A DNA stretch of 64,000 nt. It comes from Acrocarpospora catenulata (GTDB taxonomy: Bacteria > Actinomycetota > Actinomycetes > Streptosporangiales > Streptosporangiaceae). Below are positions 43,021-51,673 of this stretch, piece after piece; the stretch's first letter is position 1; every line of letters starts with the position of its first letter. The notes below the pieces were generated by a model that did not search any database, was not told where the DNA came from, and was given only the letters and a program-made list of their open reading frames with translations. Position numbers and translations under genes: made by a program. The stretch spans positions 62,001 through 126,000 of the forward strand of contig NZ_JAHCST010000014.1 of the NCBI RefSeq assembly GCF_018476525.1. The letters are read 5' to 3'.

Positions 43021-43874
43021 GCGAGGTCAGGGCGGTCACCCCGCCTGTCGACATCCTGGGGGAGTCCCCGGTCTGGCTCGGCGACGACGGGCTGGTCTGG
43101 GTGGACAGCCTGCGCGGCCGGGTGAGCACGCTCTCCGGCACCGCGTTCGACCTCGGAGAGAAGGTGGGCTCGGTGGCGCCGCGCGAAGGCGGCGGCTTCG
43201 TGGCGGCGCTGGAACACCGGGTCGTCGCCACGGACGGCCAGGGGAGGATCACCGCGGAACTGGCCGCCCTCGACCTGCCCGCACACCATCGGCTCAACGA
43301 CGGCGCCGTCGACCCGTACGGCCGGTTCGTGTTCGGCGGCATGAACGAGCACCGCGACGTCGCCGACGCCGCGCTCTACCGGCTGGCCGGGAATGGGCTG
43401 GAGGTGCTGCGTACGGACCTGACCCTCAGCAACGGCATCGACTGGTCGCCGGACGGGCGGACGATCTACTTCACCGACTCCGTGGCCAAGCGCGTCTTCG
43501 CCGCCGACTACACCGAGCACGGCCCCCTCACAAACGAGCGGATCTTCGCCGAATGGACCGGACCCGGCATGCCCGACGGCCTGGCCGTCGACGCCGAGGG
43601 CCGGGTCTGGTCGGCCATCTGGGACGGCGCCTGCCTGGTCAGGTACGCGCCGAACGGCGACGTGGCGGCCCGCCTCGACCTCCCGGTGCCCCGCCCGACC
43701 AGCCTGGCCTTCGGCGGGCCGCGGCTGGACACGCTGTACGTCACGTCGGCGCGGGTGGGCCTGGACGCGCCGACCCTGACGCGCTTCCCCTGTTCCGGCG
43801 CCGTGCTGGTGCTGCACCCCGGCGTGACCGGACTGATCACCAGACGGGTCCACCCCGGCGGAGAGGAAAGTTGA
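43017..43874 (+). CDS. SMP-30/gluconolactonase family lactonase, probable CTG start
   Basis: A 285-residue beta-propeller lactonase. The metal-site landmarks are ILGESPVWLGDDGLVWVD (Glu), HHRLNDGAVDPYGRFVFGGM (Asn-Asp), LSNGIDWSPDGRTIYFTDS and GMPDGLAVDAEGRVWSA. The conserved N-terminal GESPVW lies upstream of every ATG, GTG or TTG in frame. The only plausible start is CTG 43017, which overlaps the SDR stop as CTGA. The first GTG (43101) would remove the conserved Glu. It should hydrolyse an aldonolactone made by one of the flanking SDRs. Confidence 0.85.
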   Translation: MSEVRAVTPPVDILGESPVWLGDDGLVWVDSLRGRVSTLSGTAFDLGEKVGSVAPREGGGFVAALEHRVVATDGQGRITAELAALDLPAHHRLNDGAVDPYGRFVFGGMNEHRDVADAALYRLAGNGLEVLRTDLTLSNGIDWSPDGRTIYFTDSVAKRVFAADYTEHGPLTNERIFAEWTGPGMPDGLAVDAEGRVWSAIWDGACLVRYAPNGDVAARLDLPVPRPTSLAFGGPRLDTLYVTSARVGLDAPTLTRFPCSGAVLVLHPGVTGLITRRVHPGGEES

Positions 43875-44659
43875 TGTCCCCCTTGGACGGCAAGATCGCA
43901 GTGGTCACGGGGGCCCGGCAGGGCCTCGGCGAGGCCACCGCACGCCGACTCGCCCGCGACGGCGCCACCGTGGTCGTGACCGACGTGCAGGACCCGCGCG
44001 GGCTGGCGGCGGAACTCGGGCAACTGACCGGGCGTCCGCATCACGCCGAGTTCCTCGACGTGACCGACGGGGACCGCTTCGCCGCCCTGCTCGGCGAGGT
44101 GGCCGAACGTCACGGCGCGCTCGACGTACTCGTGAACAACGCCGGGGTGAGCCAGCCGCAGCTCCCGCTGACCGAGACCACCGATGCCACCTTCGAGCAC
44201 GTCATGGCGGTCAACGTACGGGGCGTGTTCAACGGCGTACGCGCGGCCGGGCGGATCATGTCCGCCGCGGGCGGCGGCCGGATCGTCAACATCGCGTCCT
44301 ACCTCGGCAAGCGGGGGCTGGCCACGTTCGGCGTCTACAGCGCCAGCAAGGGCGCGGTCATCTCCCTCACCCAGGTCGCCGCGGAGGAACTCGGCCCGTC
44401 CGGGGTGACCGTCAACGCCGTCTGCCCCGGAACCATGGTCACCCAGCTCATGCTGGACACACTCCCCGCGACGACCGGCCAGGAGAACCCCGACGCCGAG
44501 GCCTGGATGCGCCAGTACGCGCAGGACCGCGTCCCCGTCCGGCGGATGGGCAGGCCAGGCGACGTCGCGGCGCTGGTGAGCTGGCTGGCCAGTGACGACA
44601 GCGCCTTCATGACCGGCGCAGCTCTCAACCTCACGGGAGGCGAAGCCCTGTACTTTTGA
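43874..44659 (+). CDS. Short-chain dehydrogenase/reductase (second copy)
   Basis: A 261-residue classical SDR: TGARQGLGEA, NNAG, NIASYLGKRG and VYSASKGAVISLTQ give the cofactor and Ser-Tyr-Lys sites. The ATG shares one base with the lactonase stop (TGATG) and has GAGAGGA upstream. Similar in sequence to the SDR at 42250, so a gene duplication around the lactonase is likely. Confidence 0.92.
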   Translation: MSPLDGKIAVVTGARQGLGEATARRLARDGATVVVTDVQDPRGLAAELGQLTGRPHHAEFLDVTDGDRFAALLGEVAERHGALDVLVNNAGVSQPQLPLTETTDATFEHVMAVNVRGVFNGVRAAGRIMSAAGGGRIVNIASYLGKRGLATFGVYSASKGAVISLTQVAAEELGPSGVTVNAVCPGTMVTQLMLDTLPATTGQENPDAEAWMRQYAQDRVPVRRMGRPGDVAALVSWLASDDSAFMTGAALNLTGGEALYF

Positions 44660-44698
44660 TCTACTGTTCCGTCATCCAGGGATTTGAGGGGCACCAGG

Positions 44699-45706
44699 GT
44701 GAGTAATGGAGCGTCGAAGCGGGTCACGCAGCGAGATGTGGCCCGTGCGGTCGGGGTCACTCCCGCGACGGTCTCCTACGCCCTGAACGGCCTGCCCGGG
44801 GTCAGTGACGAGCTGCGCGAGCGGATCAAGGCCGTGGCGGATGAGATGGGGTTCCGGCCCAGCCGGCTGGCGGTCGGCCTGCGCCTGGGACGGACGAACA
44901 CGCTCGGGCTGCTGCTGCCGGACGTGGCCAACCCGTTCTACCCCGAGTTGGCCTCCGGCGTCATCGAGGGCGCGTCCGCCGAGGGCATGCAGGTCTTCGT
45001 GGCGCAGGTCGGGCTGGACGGCCGCGACCACGCGCCCGCCGTGTCGGCCCTGGTCGACAGCCACTGCGAGGGGCTGCTGTTCACGGCCGTCCTGCCGCAC
45101 GACATCCCCATGCTGGCCGACCTGCGGGCCAGGGGCGTGCCGTTCGGCTTCATCAACCGCCGGATCGAGGGGTTCGACGCCGACTGGGTCGGCATCGACG
45201 ACTTCGCCGCCGCGAAGGAACTCACCTCGCTGGTGCTGGAGGGCCGCCAGAGGGTGGCGGTCTTCGGCGGCCCCGAGCGCTCCTCGGTGAGCGCCGGGCG
45301 GGCCGCCGGAGCGCGGGCCGCCCTCGCCGCCGCCGGCCGGACGCCGCTGCCGGACGGCATGGTCGGCGATCTGACCAGGGAGAGCGGGGTGGAGCGCGCC
45401 CGCGCCCTGTTCGACGCCCGCGGCCCGGTCGATCTGGTCGTCTGCGGCAACGACGTCATCGCGCTCGGCGTCATGGACGTCTGCCACGAGCGCGGTTTCG
45501 CCGTGCCGGACGACGTGGCGGTCACCGGCTTCGACGACATGAGCTTCGCCAGCGCGGGTCCGCTGCGGCTCACCACGGTCGAGGTCCCCCGCCAGGAGAT
45601 GGGCCGCCAGGCCGTGGCCAGCCTGCGCCGCCGGATGCTCGGCTTCACCGGCGAACCGCAGGTCGTGGAGTTGCCCTACACGGTCCGCCGGCGAAACACG
45701 GCGTAG
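44699..45706 (+). CDS. LacI-family transcriptional regulator
   Basis: A 335-residue regulator. Residues about 10-55 are the LacI HTH with hinge (VTQRDVARAVGVTPATVSYA, LNGLPGVSDELRERIKAVAD, EMGFRPSRLAVGLRLGRTNT). The remainder is the periplasmic-binding-protein-like effector domain, ending FDDMSFASAGPLRLTTVEVP. GTG 44699 has GAGG about nine bases upstream. It likely binds the 12-bp sites at 38998 and 47993 and so controls this whole locus; the inducer is probably the imported sugar or glycoside. Confidence 0.93.
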   Translation: MSNGASKRVTQRDVARAVGVTPATVSYALNGLPGVSDELRERIKAVADEMGFRPSRLAVGLRLGRTNTLGLLLPDVANPFYPELASGVIEGASAEGMQVFVAQVGLDGRDHAPAVSALVDSHCEGLLFTAVLPHDIPMLADLRARGVPFGFINRRIEGFDADWVGIDDFAAAKELTSLVLEGRQRVAVFGGPERSSVSAGRAAGARAALAAAGRTPLPDGMVGDLTRESGVERARALFDARGPVDLVVCGNDVIALGVMDVCHERGFAVPDDVAVTGFDDMSFASAGPLRLTTVEVPRQEMGRQAVASLRRRMLGFTGEPQVVELPYTVRRRNTA

Positions 45707-45711
45707 CGGCG

Positions 45712-47133
45712 TCAGTCCGGGATACGGTGCGTCCGGGCCAGCTCGGCGTACCAGAGGGCGCTGTCCTTCTTCGTCCGGGCGAAGGTCTCGTAGTCCACGT
45801 GGACGACCCCGAAGCGCTTGTCGTACCCGTACGCCCACTCGAAGTTGTCCAGCAGCGACCAGACGAAGTAGCCGCGCAGATCCACCCCCGACTCCAGCAG
45901 CCGGTGCACGGCGGTGAGGTGCCGGCGCAGGTAGTCCACCCGCTCGACGTCGTGCACCCGCCCGTCGGCGACCACGTCGTCGAAGGCCGCGCCGTTCTCG
46001 GTGATCATCAGCGGCAGCCCGGGGTACGCGGCCGCCACCGAGCCGACCAGCTCGACCAGCCCGGCCGGCTCGATGTTCCACCCCATGGACGTGTACGGCC
46101 CCGGCTGCGGAAGGAACTCCACGTCACCGGCGCCCGGCCAGGCGTCGCCGTCCACGATCGCGTTGCCGCTGGTGACCCGCTCGCCGGACGCCGGGTCGCG
46201 CAGCCGGACCAGCTTGGTGGAGTAGTAGTTGACGCCGAGCACGTCCAGTGGCTGGTGGATCGCCGCCAGGTCGCCCGGCTGGACGAAGGACCAGTCGGTG
46301 ATGCCGGCGGTGTCGGCGATCAGGTCCTCGGGGTAGGCGCCGCTCAGCATGGGCCCGGTCCAGATCCGGTTCCCGACGGCGTCGATCTTCCGTACCGCCT
46401 CGGCGCCGGTGGGCCCGGACGGCCGCAGCGCGTGCAGGTTGAGCGTCACCGAGAAGTCCGGGTCGTTGCGTACGACCTCGCGGAGCGCCGAGACGGCGAG
46501 CCCGTGCGCGAGGTTCAGATGGTGGGCGGCGCGCAGCACCGCCGCCGGATCCTGCCGCCCGGGGGCGTGGACCCCCGCCCCGTAGCCGAGATGGGAGGCG
46601 CACCACGGCTCGTTCAGCGTCGTCCACGTCGCGACGCGGTCGCCGTAGCGCTCGCCCATCAGCCGGGCGTACTCGGCGAACGCCAGCGCGGTTTCGCGGA
46701 CAGGCCAGCCGCCCCTGTCCTCCAGCGCCTGCGGGAGATCCCAGTGGTAGAGGGTCAGCGTCGGGGTGATGCCGCGCGCCAGCAGCCCGTCGATGACCCG
46801 GTCGTAGAAGTCGAGGCCGGCCTTGTTCGGCGCGCCGGTGCCGTCCGGGATGACACGCGACCAGGAGATCGAGAAGCGGTACGACTCCAGGTTCAGCGAC
46901 GCCATCAGGTCGAGGTCGGCGTCAAGGCGGTGGTAGTGGTCGCAGGCGTCGTCACCGGTGTCGCCGTTGGCGACCTTGCCGGGGACGCGGCTGAAGGTGT
47001 CCCAGATGGAGGGCCCGCGCCCGTCCTCCCGGGCCGCGCCTTCGATCTGGTAGGCCGCCGTCGCCGACCCGAAGACGAACTCGGGCGGGAACTCCAGGCC
47101 GCTGTCGCGGAAATCGGGTGATCCCTTGACCAT
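45712..47133 (-). CDS. GH1 family beta-glucosidase
   Basis: A 473-residue glycoside hydrolase family 1 enzyme: [20 protein letters not shown] at the start, acid/base Glu175 in TLNEPW and nucleophile Glu379 in [25 protein letters not shown] near the end is the usual aglycone/C-terminal signature. No signal peptide, so it cleaves imported beta-glucosides or cellobiose-like sugars in the cytosol. ATG 47133 has GGAGGAG nine bases upstream. A GTG at 47142 overlapping the amidohydrolase stop is possible. It is convergent with lacI. Confidence 0.95.
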   Translation of the reverse strand: MVKGSPDFRDSGLEFPPEFVFGSATAAYQIEGAAREDGRGPSIWDTFSRVPGKVANGDTGDDACDHYHRLDADLDLMASLNLESYRFSISWSRVIPDGTGAPNKAGLDFYDRVIDGLLARGITPTLTLYHWDLPQALEDRGGWPVRETALAFAEYARLMGERYGDRVATWTTLNEPWCASHLGYGAGVHAPGRQDPAAVLRAAHHLNLAHGLAVSALREVVRNDPDFSVTLNLHALRPSGPTGAEAVRKIDAVGNRIWTGPMLSGAYPEDLIADTAGITDWSFVQPGDLAAIHQPLDVLGVNYYSTKLVRLRDPASGERVTSGNAIVDGDAWPGAGDVEFLPQPGPYTSMGWNIEPAGLVELVGSVAAAYPGLPLMITENGAAFDDVVADGRVHDVERVDYLRRHLTAVHRLLESGVDLRGYFVWSLLDNFEWAYGYDKRFGVVHVDYETFARTKKDSALWYAELARTHRIPD

Positions 47134-47138
47134 GGTTG

Positions 47139-47924
47139 TCACTCCTCCTCGATCTGGAAGACGCGCCGGGCGTTGTCGGCGAAGAGCTTCCGCTTGACGT
47201 CGTCGTCGAGCTTCGCGTTGGCGACCAGCGGGATGTCGAGCGTCGTCTCGTAGTACGGGTTGCTGCTGGCCCACAGGACACGGTCGGCGCCGAGCCGCTC
47301 GACCGCGTGCTCGATCGGGTAGAGCTGGGTGTGCGAGACCGCCGTGTCGAAGACGATGTTGGGGTGCCGCTCGCCCAGGTCGAGGCTGGCGGCCTCGTGG
47401 GTGGTGTCCATGAACGGGTGCGCGTTGAGGAAGGTTACCGTGGGGAAGGCCTCGGCGAGCCGGCCCAGCTGGAACGGTGCCTCAAGGACCGAGTGCTGCG
47501 CCGTGTGCACCTGCGCGACGGCGTTCGGATAAACGGCCAGCCGCTCGACGATGGCGAACATCGAGGGGTGGTCCAGCGGCAGGCCGTTGAAGTCGTTGTG
47601 GAACATCAGGCCGGACAGGCCCAGCTCGTCCATCACCCGGTCGACCTCGTCGAGCGCCGCCGCGCCGTGCCGCGGTTCCACCACTCCCAGGCCGCGGACC
47701 AGCACGCCGGGGTGATCCCGCAGGGCGGCCGCGATGCCGTCGTTCTGCGCCCGCGAGTCGGCGACGCCGTTCGGGTCCTCGTATCCCGGGATGGGGGAGA
47801 TGACGGACTGGTGAATGCCGTTCAGCTCCATCTTGCGGATGATCTCGCTGGTCGAGCCGGCCACTGACAGCACCGAGCTGATGCCCAGGTGGACGTGGAC
47901 ATCAATCTTATAGAAGTCGGTCAC
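47139..47924 (-). CDS. Amidohydrolase-2 family protein
   Basis: A 261-residue TIM-barrel metal-dependent hydrolase or decarboxylase. It opens [10 protein letters not shown] (the H-x-H metal pair) and has [15 protein letters not shown] and [20 protein letters not shown], with the final Asp or its equivalent in that last segment. Relatives include aromatic acid decarboxylases and lactonases such as those acting on 2-pyrone dicarboxylate. GTG 47924 has GAAGGGGAA upstream. It forms a two-gene unit with the GH1 enzyme and faces the LacI-type site. Confidence 0.85.
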   Translation of the reverse strand: MTDFYKIDVHVHLGISSVLSVAGSTSEIIRKMELNGIHQSVISPIPGYEDPNGVADSRAQNDGIAAALRDHPGVLVRGLGVVEPRHGAAALDEVDRVMDELGLSGLMFHNDFNGLPLDHPSMFAIVERLAVYPNAVAQVHTAQHSVLEAPFQLGRLAEAFPTVTFLNAHPFMDTTHEAASLDLGERHPNIVFDTAVSHTQLYPIEHAVERLGADRVLWASSNPYYETTLDIPLVANAKLDDDVKRKLFADNARRVFQIEEE

Positions 47925-47992
47925 TTCCCCTTCTTCCCTGTGGCCGGGCGGATCTGCCCAAATGCCTGGTCAGGCCCACTGAGTCGCGTTAC

Positions 47993-48004
47993 TTATTCGA
48001 TTAA
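47993..48004. promoter_or_regulatory. LacI-type operator, copy 2
   Basis: TTATTCGATTAA, identical to the copy at 38998-39009, lies in the divergent gap between the amidohydrolase/GH1 unit and the cupin/alcohol dehydrogenase unit. Confidence 0.65.
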
Positions 48005-48067
48005 TGTAGCATGGTCGCATCTCCGGCCGGCCAGGGCCGGCGGCACACACGAAAGGTTGCGCAGACG

Positions 48068-48610
48068 ATGTCGGTGTCGACGCGGACAGATCCGGTGACG
48101 GGGGAGCCCCTCGCGTACCAGGGTGAGCAGCCGCACGGGAAGCTGGACGACCTCGTGATCACCGGCGCGCTCGACCTGGACTGTGACGAGCGCCTGTGGG
48201 TGCCGCAGTCCGAGTCGGTGTCGTTCCGGCCGCTGCTGCTCTCCGTCAGCCAGGGGTACTTCGTGAACATCCTGCGGGTGCGCAAGACCGGCATCCTGTC
48301 CCGGCACCGGCACGCGGGCCCGGTCCACGCGCTCACCCTCCGCGGCCGCTGGCACTACCTCGAACACGACTGGTGGGCCGAACAGGGCGCCTACAGCTTC
48401 GAGCCGCCCGGCGACATCCACACCCTGGAGGTCCCGGACGACGTGCCGGAGATGATGACCCTGTTCCACGTCACGGGGGCCTACATCTACGTGGATCCGG
48501 ACGGCACGCCCAACGGGGTGGAGGACGTCTTCACCAAGCTCGACAACGCCCGCCGGCACTACGCCGCGAACGGGATCGGGCTGGCCTACCTCGACTCCCT
48601 CGTGCGTTGA
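48068..48610 (+). CDS. Cupin protein, 2,4'-dihydroxyacetophenone-dioxygenase-like
   Basis: A 180-residue cupin with metal-binding motif GILSRHRHAGPVHALTLRG (two His plus a Glu/His arrangement) and the second motif YSFEPPGDIHTLEVPDDVPE. It is closest in layout to the ChrR-like/2,4'-dihydroxyacetophenone dioxygenase group, whose members cleave C-C bonds in aromatic ketones or act as anti-sigma-like sensors. ATG 48068 was preferred over 48011, which lies beside the operator. Its stop is two bases before the ATG of the dehydrogenase at 48613. Confidence 0.8.
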   Translation: MSVSTRTDPVTGEPLAYQGEQPHGKLDDLVITGALDLDCDERLWVPQSESVSFRPLLLSVSQGYFVNILRVRKTGILSRHRHAGPVHALTLRGRWHYLEHDWWAEQGAYSFEPPGDIHTLEVPDDVPEMMTLFHVTGAYIYVDPDGTPNGVEDVFTKLDNARRHYAANGIGLAYLDSLVR

Positions 48611-48612
48611 CC

Positions 48613-49626
48613 ATGGAAACGCCTGCCATGCCGGCCCTGGTCAAGCTCAGCCACAGCCCGCGGGACGTGGCCGTCGTCGAACGGAGCCGTCCCGTACCGG
48701 CCGCCGGAGAGCTGCTCGTCCGCACCGAGGCGAACGGACTGTGCGGCAGCGACGTCCACGCCTGGAAACAGGACGCCGGATACGAGTGGCTGCCGGACTC
48801 CGTCGTGCTCGGCCATGAGGCGGTCGGCGTCGTCGACGGGCTCGGCGACGGCGTCGAGGAGTCCTGGCTCGGCCGCCGCATTGTGCCGATCTCCATCGAC
48901 GGTTGCGGCGAGTGCGCCGTCTGCCGGACCGCCCCCCACCTCTGCCCCCGGCGCGACGTCATGGGCCTGTCGTTCGACGGCGCGGCCGCCGGGTGGTTCA
49001 CCATCGACGCCGACCGGGTCATCGCCGTCCCCGATGACGTGCCGGTGCAGGCACTCGTCCTCACCGAGCCGCTCGCGATCGCCGCGCACGCGGTCGGCCA
49101 GCTGCGCATGCCCGCCGACGGGAGGCCCTGCGACATCGTGGTCACCGGGCCAGGGCCCATCGGCATCATGGCGGCGATGCTCCTGCACGGCCAGGGACAT
49201 CGCGTCACCCTGGTGGGCATCGCCCGCGACCAGCCGGTCCGGCTGGCCACCGCGTCGGAGCTGGGCCTGCGCACCTCCCTGGGGGAGGACCTGCCGGACA
49301 GCCCGCCCTGCTGGCTGGAGACCTCCGGCGCGGAGGAGGCGCTCGCCCTGGCGGTGGGCAGGGTCGCGATGGCCGGAACGATCGTCGTGCTCGCGATGTT
49401 CTCCCGGCCTCCGGTGGTCGACGTCAACATCGTGACGCGCCGCGAGCTGACCGTCCTGGGCAGCTACGGCGCCACCAGGAAGGACTACGAGCTGGCGGTG
49501 GACACCCTGCGGCAGGACCCCGGCCGCTGGGCGCGGCTGGCGACGCCGTTCGCGTTGGACCAGGCGGTCGAGGCGCTCCGCGCCGTGGAGGAGGGCGCCG
49601 TCGTCAAGGCGGTGCTCGTTCCGTAG
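48613..49626 (+). CDS. Zinc-dependent alcohol dehydrogenase
   Basis: A 337-residue medium-chain dehydrogenase. Catalytic zinc motif NGLCGSDVHAW and GHEAVG, four structural-zinc cysteines in CGECAVCRTAPHLCPRRDV, and the cofactor site VVTGPGPIGIMAAMLL. Sorbitol/threonine-dehydrogenase-like proteins oxidise sugar alcohols or polyols. It follows the cupin gene almost directly (TTG 48607 overlapping the cupin stop is an alternative start) and is part of the LacI-type regulon. Confidence 0.92.
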   Translation: METPAMPALVKLSHSPRDVAVVERSRPVPAAGELLVRTEANGLCGSDVHAWKQDAGYEWLPDSVVLGHEAVGVVDGLGDGVEESWLGRRIVPISIDGCGECAVCRTAPHLCPRRDVMGLSFDGAAAGWFTIDADRVIAVPDDVPVQALVLTEPLAIAAHAVGQLRMPADGRPCDIVVTGPGPIGIMAAMLLHGQGHRVTLVGIARDQPVRLATASELGLRTSLGEDLPDSPPCWLETSGAEEALALAVGRVAMAGTIVVLAMFSRPPVVDVNIVTRRELTVLGSYGATRKDYELAVDTLRQDPGRWARLATPFALDQAVEALRAVEEGAVVKAVLVP

Positions 49627-49659
49627 TCGTACGCACACAGGAAGAAGAGGTTGATCGCG

Positions 49660-50640
49660 GTGCGAGCGATCGAGATCGTCCACTACGGCGGCCCCGAGGC
49701 GCTGGTGTGGAACGAGGTGCCCGACCCGGTGCCGGGTCCCGGCGAGGTCCTGGTGGAGGTGACCGCGACGGCCGTCAACCGGGCCGACGTGCTCCAGCGC
49801 CAGGGCTCCTACGACCCGCCCCCCGGAGCGCCGGTGTATCCGGGGCTGGAGTGCTCGGGCCATGTCGTCGCCCTCGGCCCGGAGACGTCGGGCTGGGCGG
49901 TGGGCCAGCCGGTGTGCGCGCTGCTCGCGGGTGGCGGCTACGCCGAGCGCGTCGCCGTTCCCGTGGGGCAGCTGCTGCCCGTTCCCGCGGGCGTCGACCT
50001 GCGGACCGCGGCGGCCCTGCCCGAGGTGGCCTGCACCGTCGAGTCCAACCTGTTCCAGGTTGCCAGGCTGGGCCAGGGTGAGACCCTGCTCGTGCACGGA
50101 GGGGCGTCAGGCATCGGCACCTTCGCGATCCAGCGGGCGGTCGCCGCGGGCGTACGGGTGATCGTCACCGCCGGCAGTCCGGAGAAGCTCAAGCGCTGCC
50201 AGGAGCTCGGCGCCGACGTGGCGATCTCCTACCGCACCGAGGACTTCGCCGCCCGGGTCCTGGCGGAGACCGGTGGCCGGGGAGCCGACGTCGTGCTGGA
50301 CATGATCGGCGGTGCCTATCTGGGCCGCAATCTCGAGGTGCTGGCGATCGGGGGCCGCCTCGTGATCATCGGCCTGCAGGGGGGCAGCCGGGCTGAGCTC
50401 GATCTCGGGCTGCTGCAGCGCAAGCGGGCCACCGTCACCGCGACGACCCTGCGGGCCCGCCCGCTCGCGGAGAAGGCCGAGATCGTCGCCCGGGTCCGTG
50501 CGCAGGTCTGGCCGTTGATCGAGTCCGGCCGGATCCGGCCGGTGGTGGACCGGGTGCTACCCATCACCGAGGCGGCGGCGGCGCACCACGCCCTTGAGGC
50601 CGGCGACCACGTCGGAAAGATCATCCTTACGGTGCGGTAG
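49660..50640 (+). CDS. NAD(P)H:quinone oxidoreductase (PIG3/QOR type)
   Basis: A 326-residue zinc-free MDR: EIVHYGGPEALVWNEVPDPV, the cofactor site LLVHGGASGIGTFAIQ and GGRGADVVLDMIGGAYLGRN are QOR/PIG3 features. GTG 49660 has GAGG nine bases upstream; TTG 49651 has none. It lies 33 bases after the alcohol dehydrogenase and may be co-transcribed. Reduces quinones or alpha,beta-unsaturated carbonyls. Confidence 0.92.
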   Translation: MRAIEIVHYGGPEALVWNEVPDPVPGPGEVLVEVTATAVNRADVLQRQGSYDPPPGAPVYPGLECSGHVVALGPETSGWAVGQPVCALLAGGGYAERVAVPVGQLLPVPAGVDLRTAAALPEVACTVESNLFQVARLGQGETLLVHGGASGIGTFAIQRAVAAGVRVIVTAGSPEKLKRCQELGADVAISYRTEDFAARVLAETGGRGADVVLDMIGGAYLGRNLEVLAIGGRLVIIGLQGGSRAELDLGLLQRKRATVTATTLRARPLAEKAEIVARVRAQVWPLIESGRIRPVVDRVLPITEAAAAHHALEAGDHVGKIILTVR

Positions 50641-51598
50641 GTCGGTACCGCACGTTCACGACCGCCGTGGGGCCGCCAACGCCTTCGCCGAGCCGGTGGA
50701 GGCGGACCGAAACGGCCCAAGCGTCATGGAACGCCTGGCCGCACAGGCCGAGGCCAGGTTCGCCGACGACCAGGCCATGTCGCAGTACTACAACACCGCC
50801 CTGGCCGGAGGTAAGTGGAAGAACTGGCAGCTACAACCCCACATCGGGTACGGCGACATCGCCCGGTACGGCCCGAACGCGCCCTGGCAGCAGCCCGAGC
50901 TGAACAACGTCGCCCTGCCCGACGAGATCTTCCCGGCGGTCAGACGCATCACGCTGCCGGCCGTCGCCGAGATGGGCGTCGCGATCGACGGCTCGGACGC
51001 GTGGTGGCCGAACTCGGCCGCGGCCGCGGTGCTGCCGGAGTTCAGCCCGTACCAGAGCCAGCCGGAGCAGTACATCGAGGTGTTCAACCGGGGCGGCGTG
51101 GCCTTCGACTACCAGATCAAGCCGTCGGTGCCGTGGCTGCGGGCCGATCCAGCCAAGGGCCGCCTCGACAAGCAGGTCCGCAGCACACTGCGGGTCGACT
51201 GGTCGCGCGCGCCCAAGGGGACCACGAGCGTGCCCATCACGGTGACCGGCCCCGGCGGGGCCGGCGTCGTGGTGCAGGCGGTCGTGCGGAAACCCGACGG
51301 CCCGGTGAAGGGCTTCGTCGAGGCCAACGGGTACGTCTCCATCGACGACGGCCCCCCGCAGGTGGTGGACGTCATCGCCGCCACCGGCTCCGACGACACC
51401 CGGATGAACCGCCAGTGGGAGCGCAACACCTCCGACAACGTCAACCGGACCGTCACCACGCACACCATCACGACCCCCGGCGCGCACACCCTCAAGTTCT
51501 GGATGGTCGACCCCACAGTGATCGTCCAGAAACTGGTGGTGGACACCGGCGGCGTCCTGCCCAGCTACCTGGGTCCACCCCAGAGCAAGCAGGTCTGA
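50641..51598 (+). pseudogene. GH115 (alpha-glucuronidase family) C-terminal fragment
   Basis: About 310 residues, from RRGAANAFAEPVEADRNGPS to the stop, match the C-terminal region of glycosyl hydrolase 115 proteins: YYNTALAGGKWKNWQLQPHI, YIEVFNRGGVAFDYQIKPSV, VDWSRAPKGTTSVPITVTGP and HTLKFWMVDPTVIVQKLVVD. Full GH115 enzymes have about 950 residues with a signal peptide; the N-terminal and catalytic parts are missing. The fragment begins directly after the quinone reductase stop and reaches a normal terminator, so a 5' deletion is likely. Confidence 0.75.
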
Positions 51599-51625
51599 CC
51601 GCTCCGAGCTTCAGCGCGGTAGCGA

Positions 51626-51667
51626 ACAGGCGATGGGCGTGCGGGATCGCCGCCGCCCATCGCCTGT
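51626..51667. terminator. Bidirectional hairpin terminator
   Basis: ACAGGCGATGGGCG (51626-51639) and CGCCCATCGCCTGT (51654-51667) form a perfect 14-bp stem with a 14-base loop between the convergent GH115 remnant and the gene at 51674. No long U-tract follows on either side. Confidence 0.7.
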
Positions 51668-51673
51668 GTGCCC

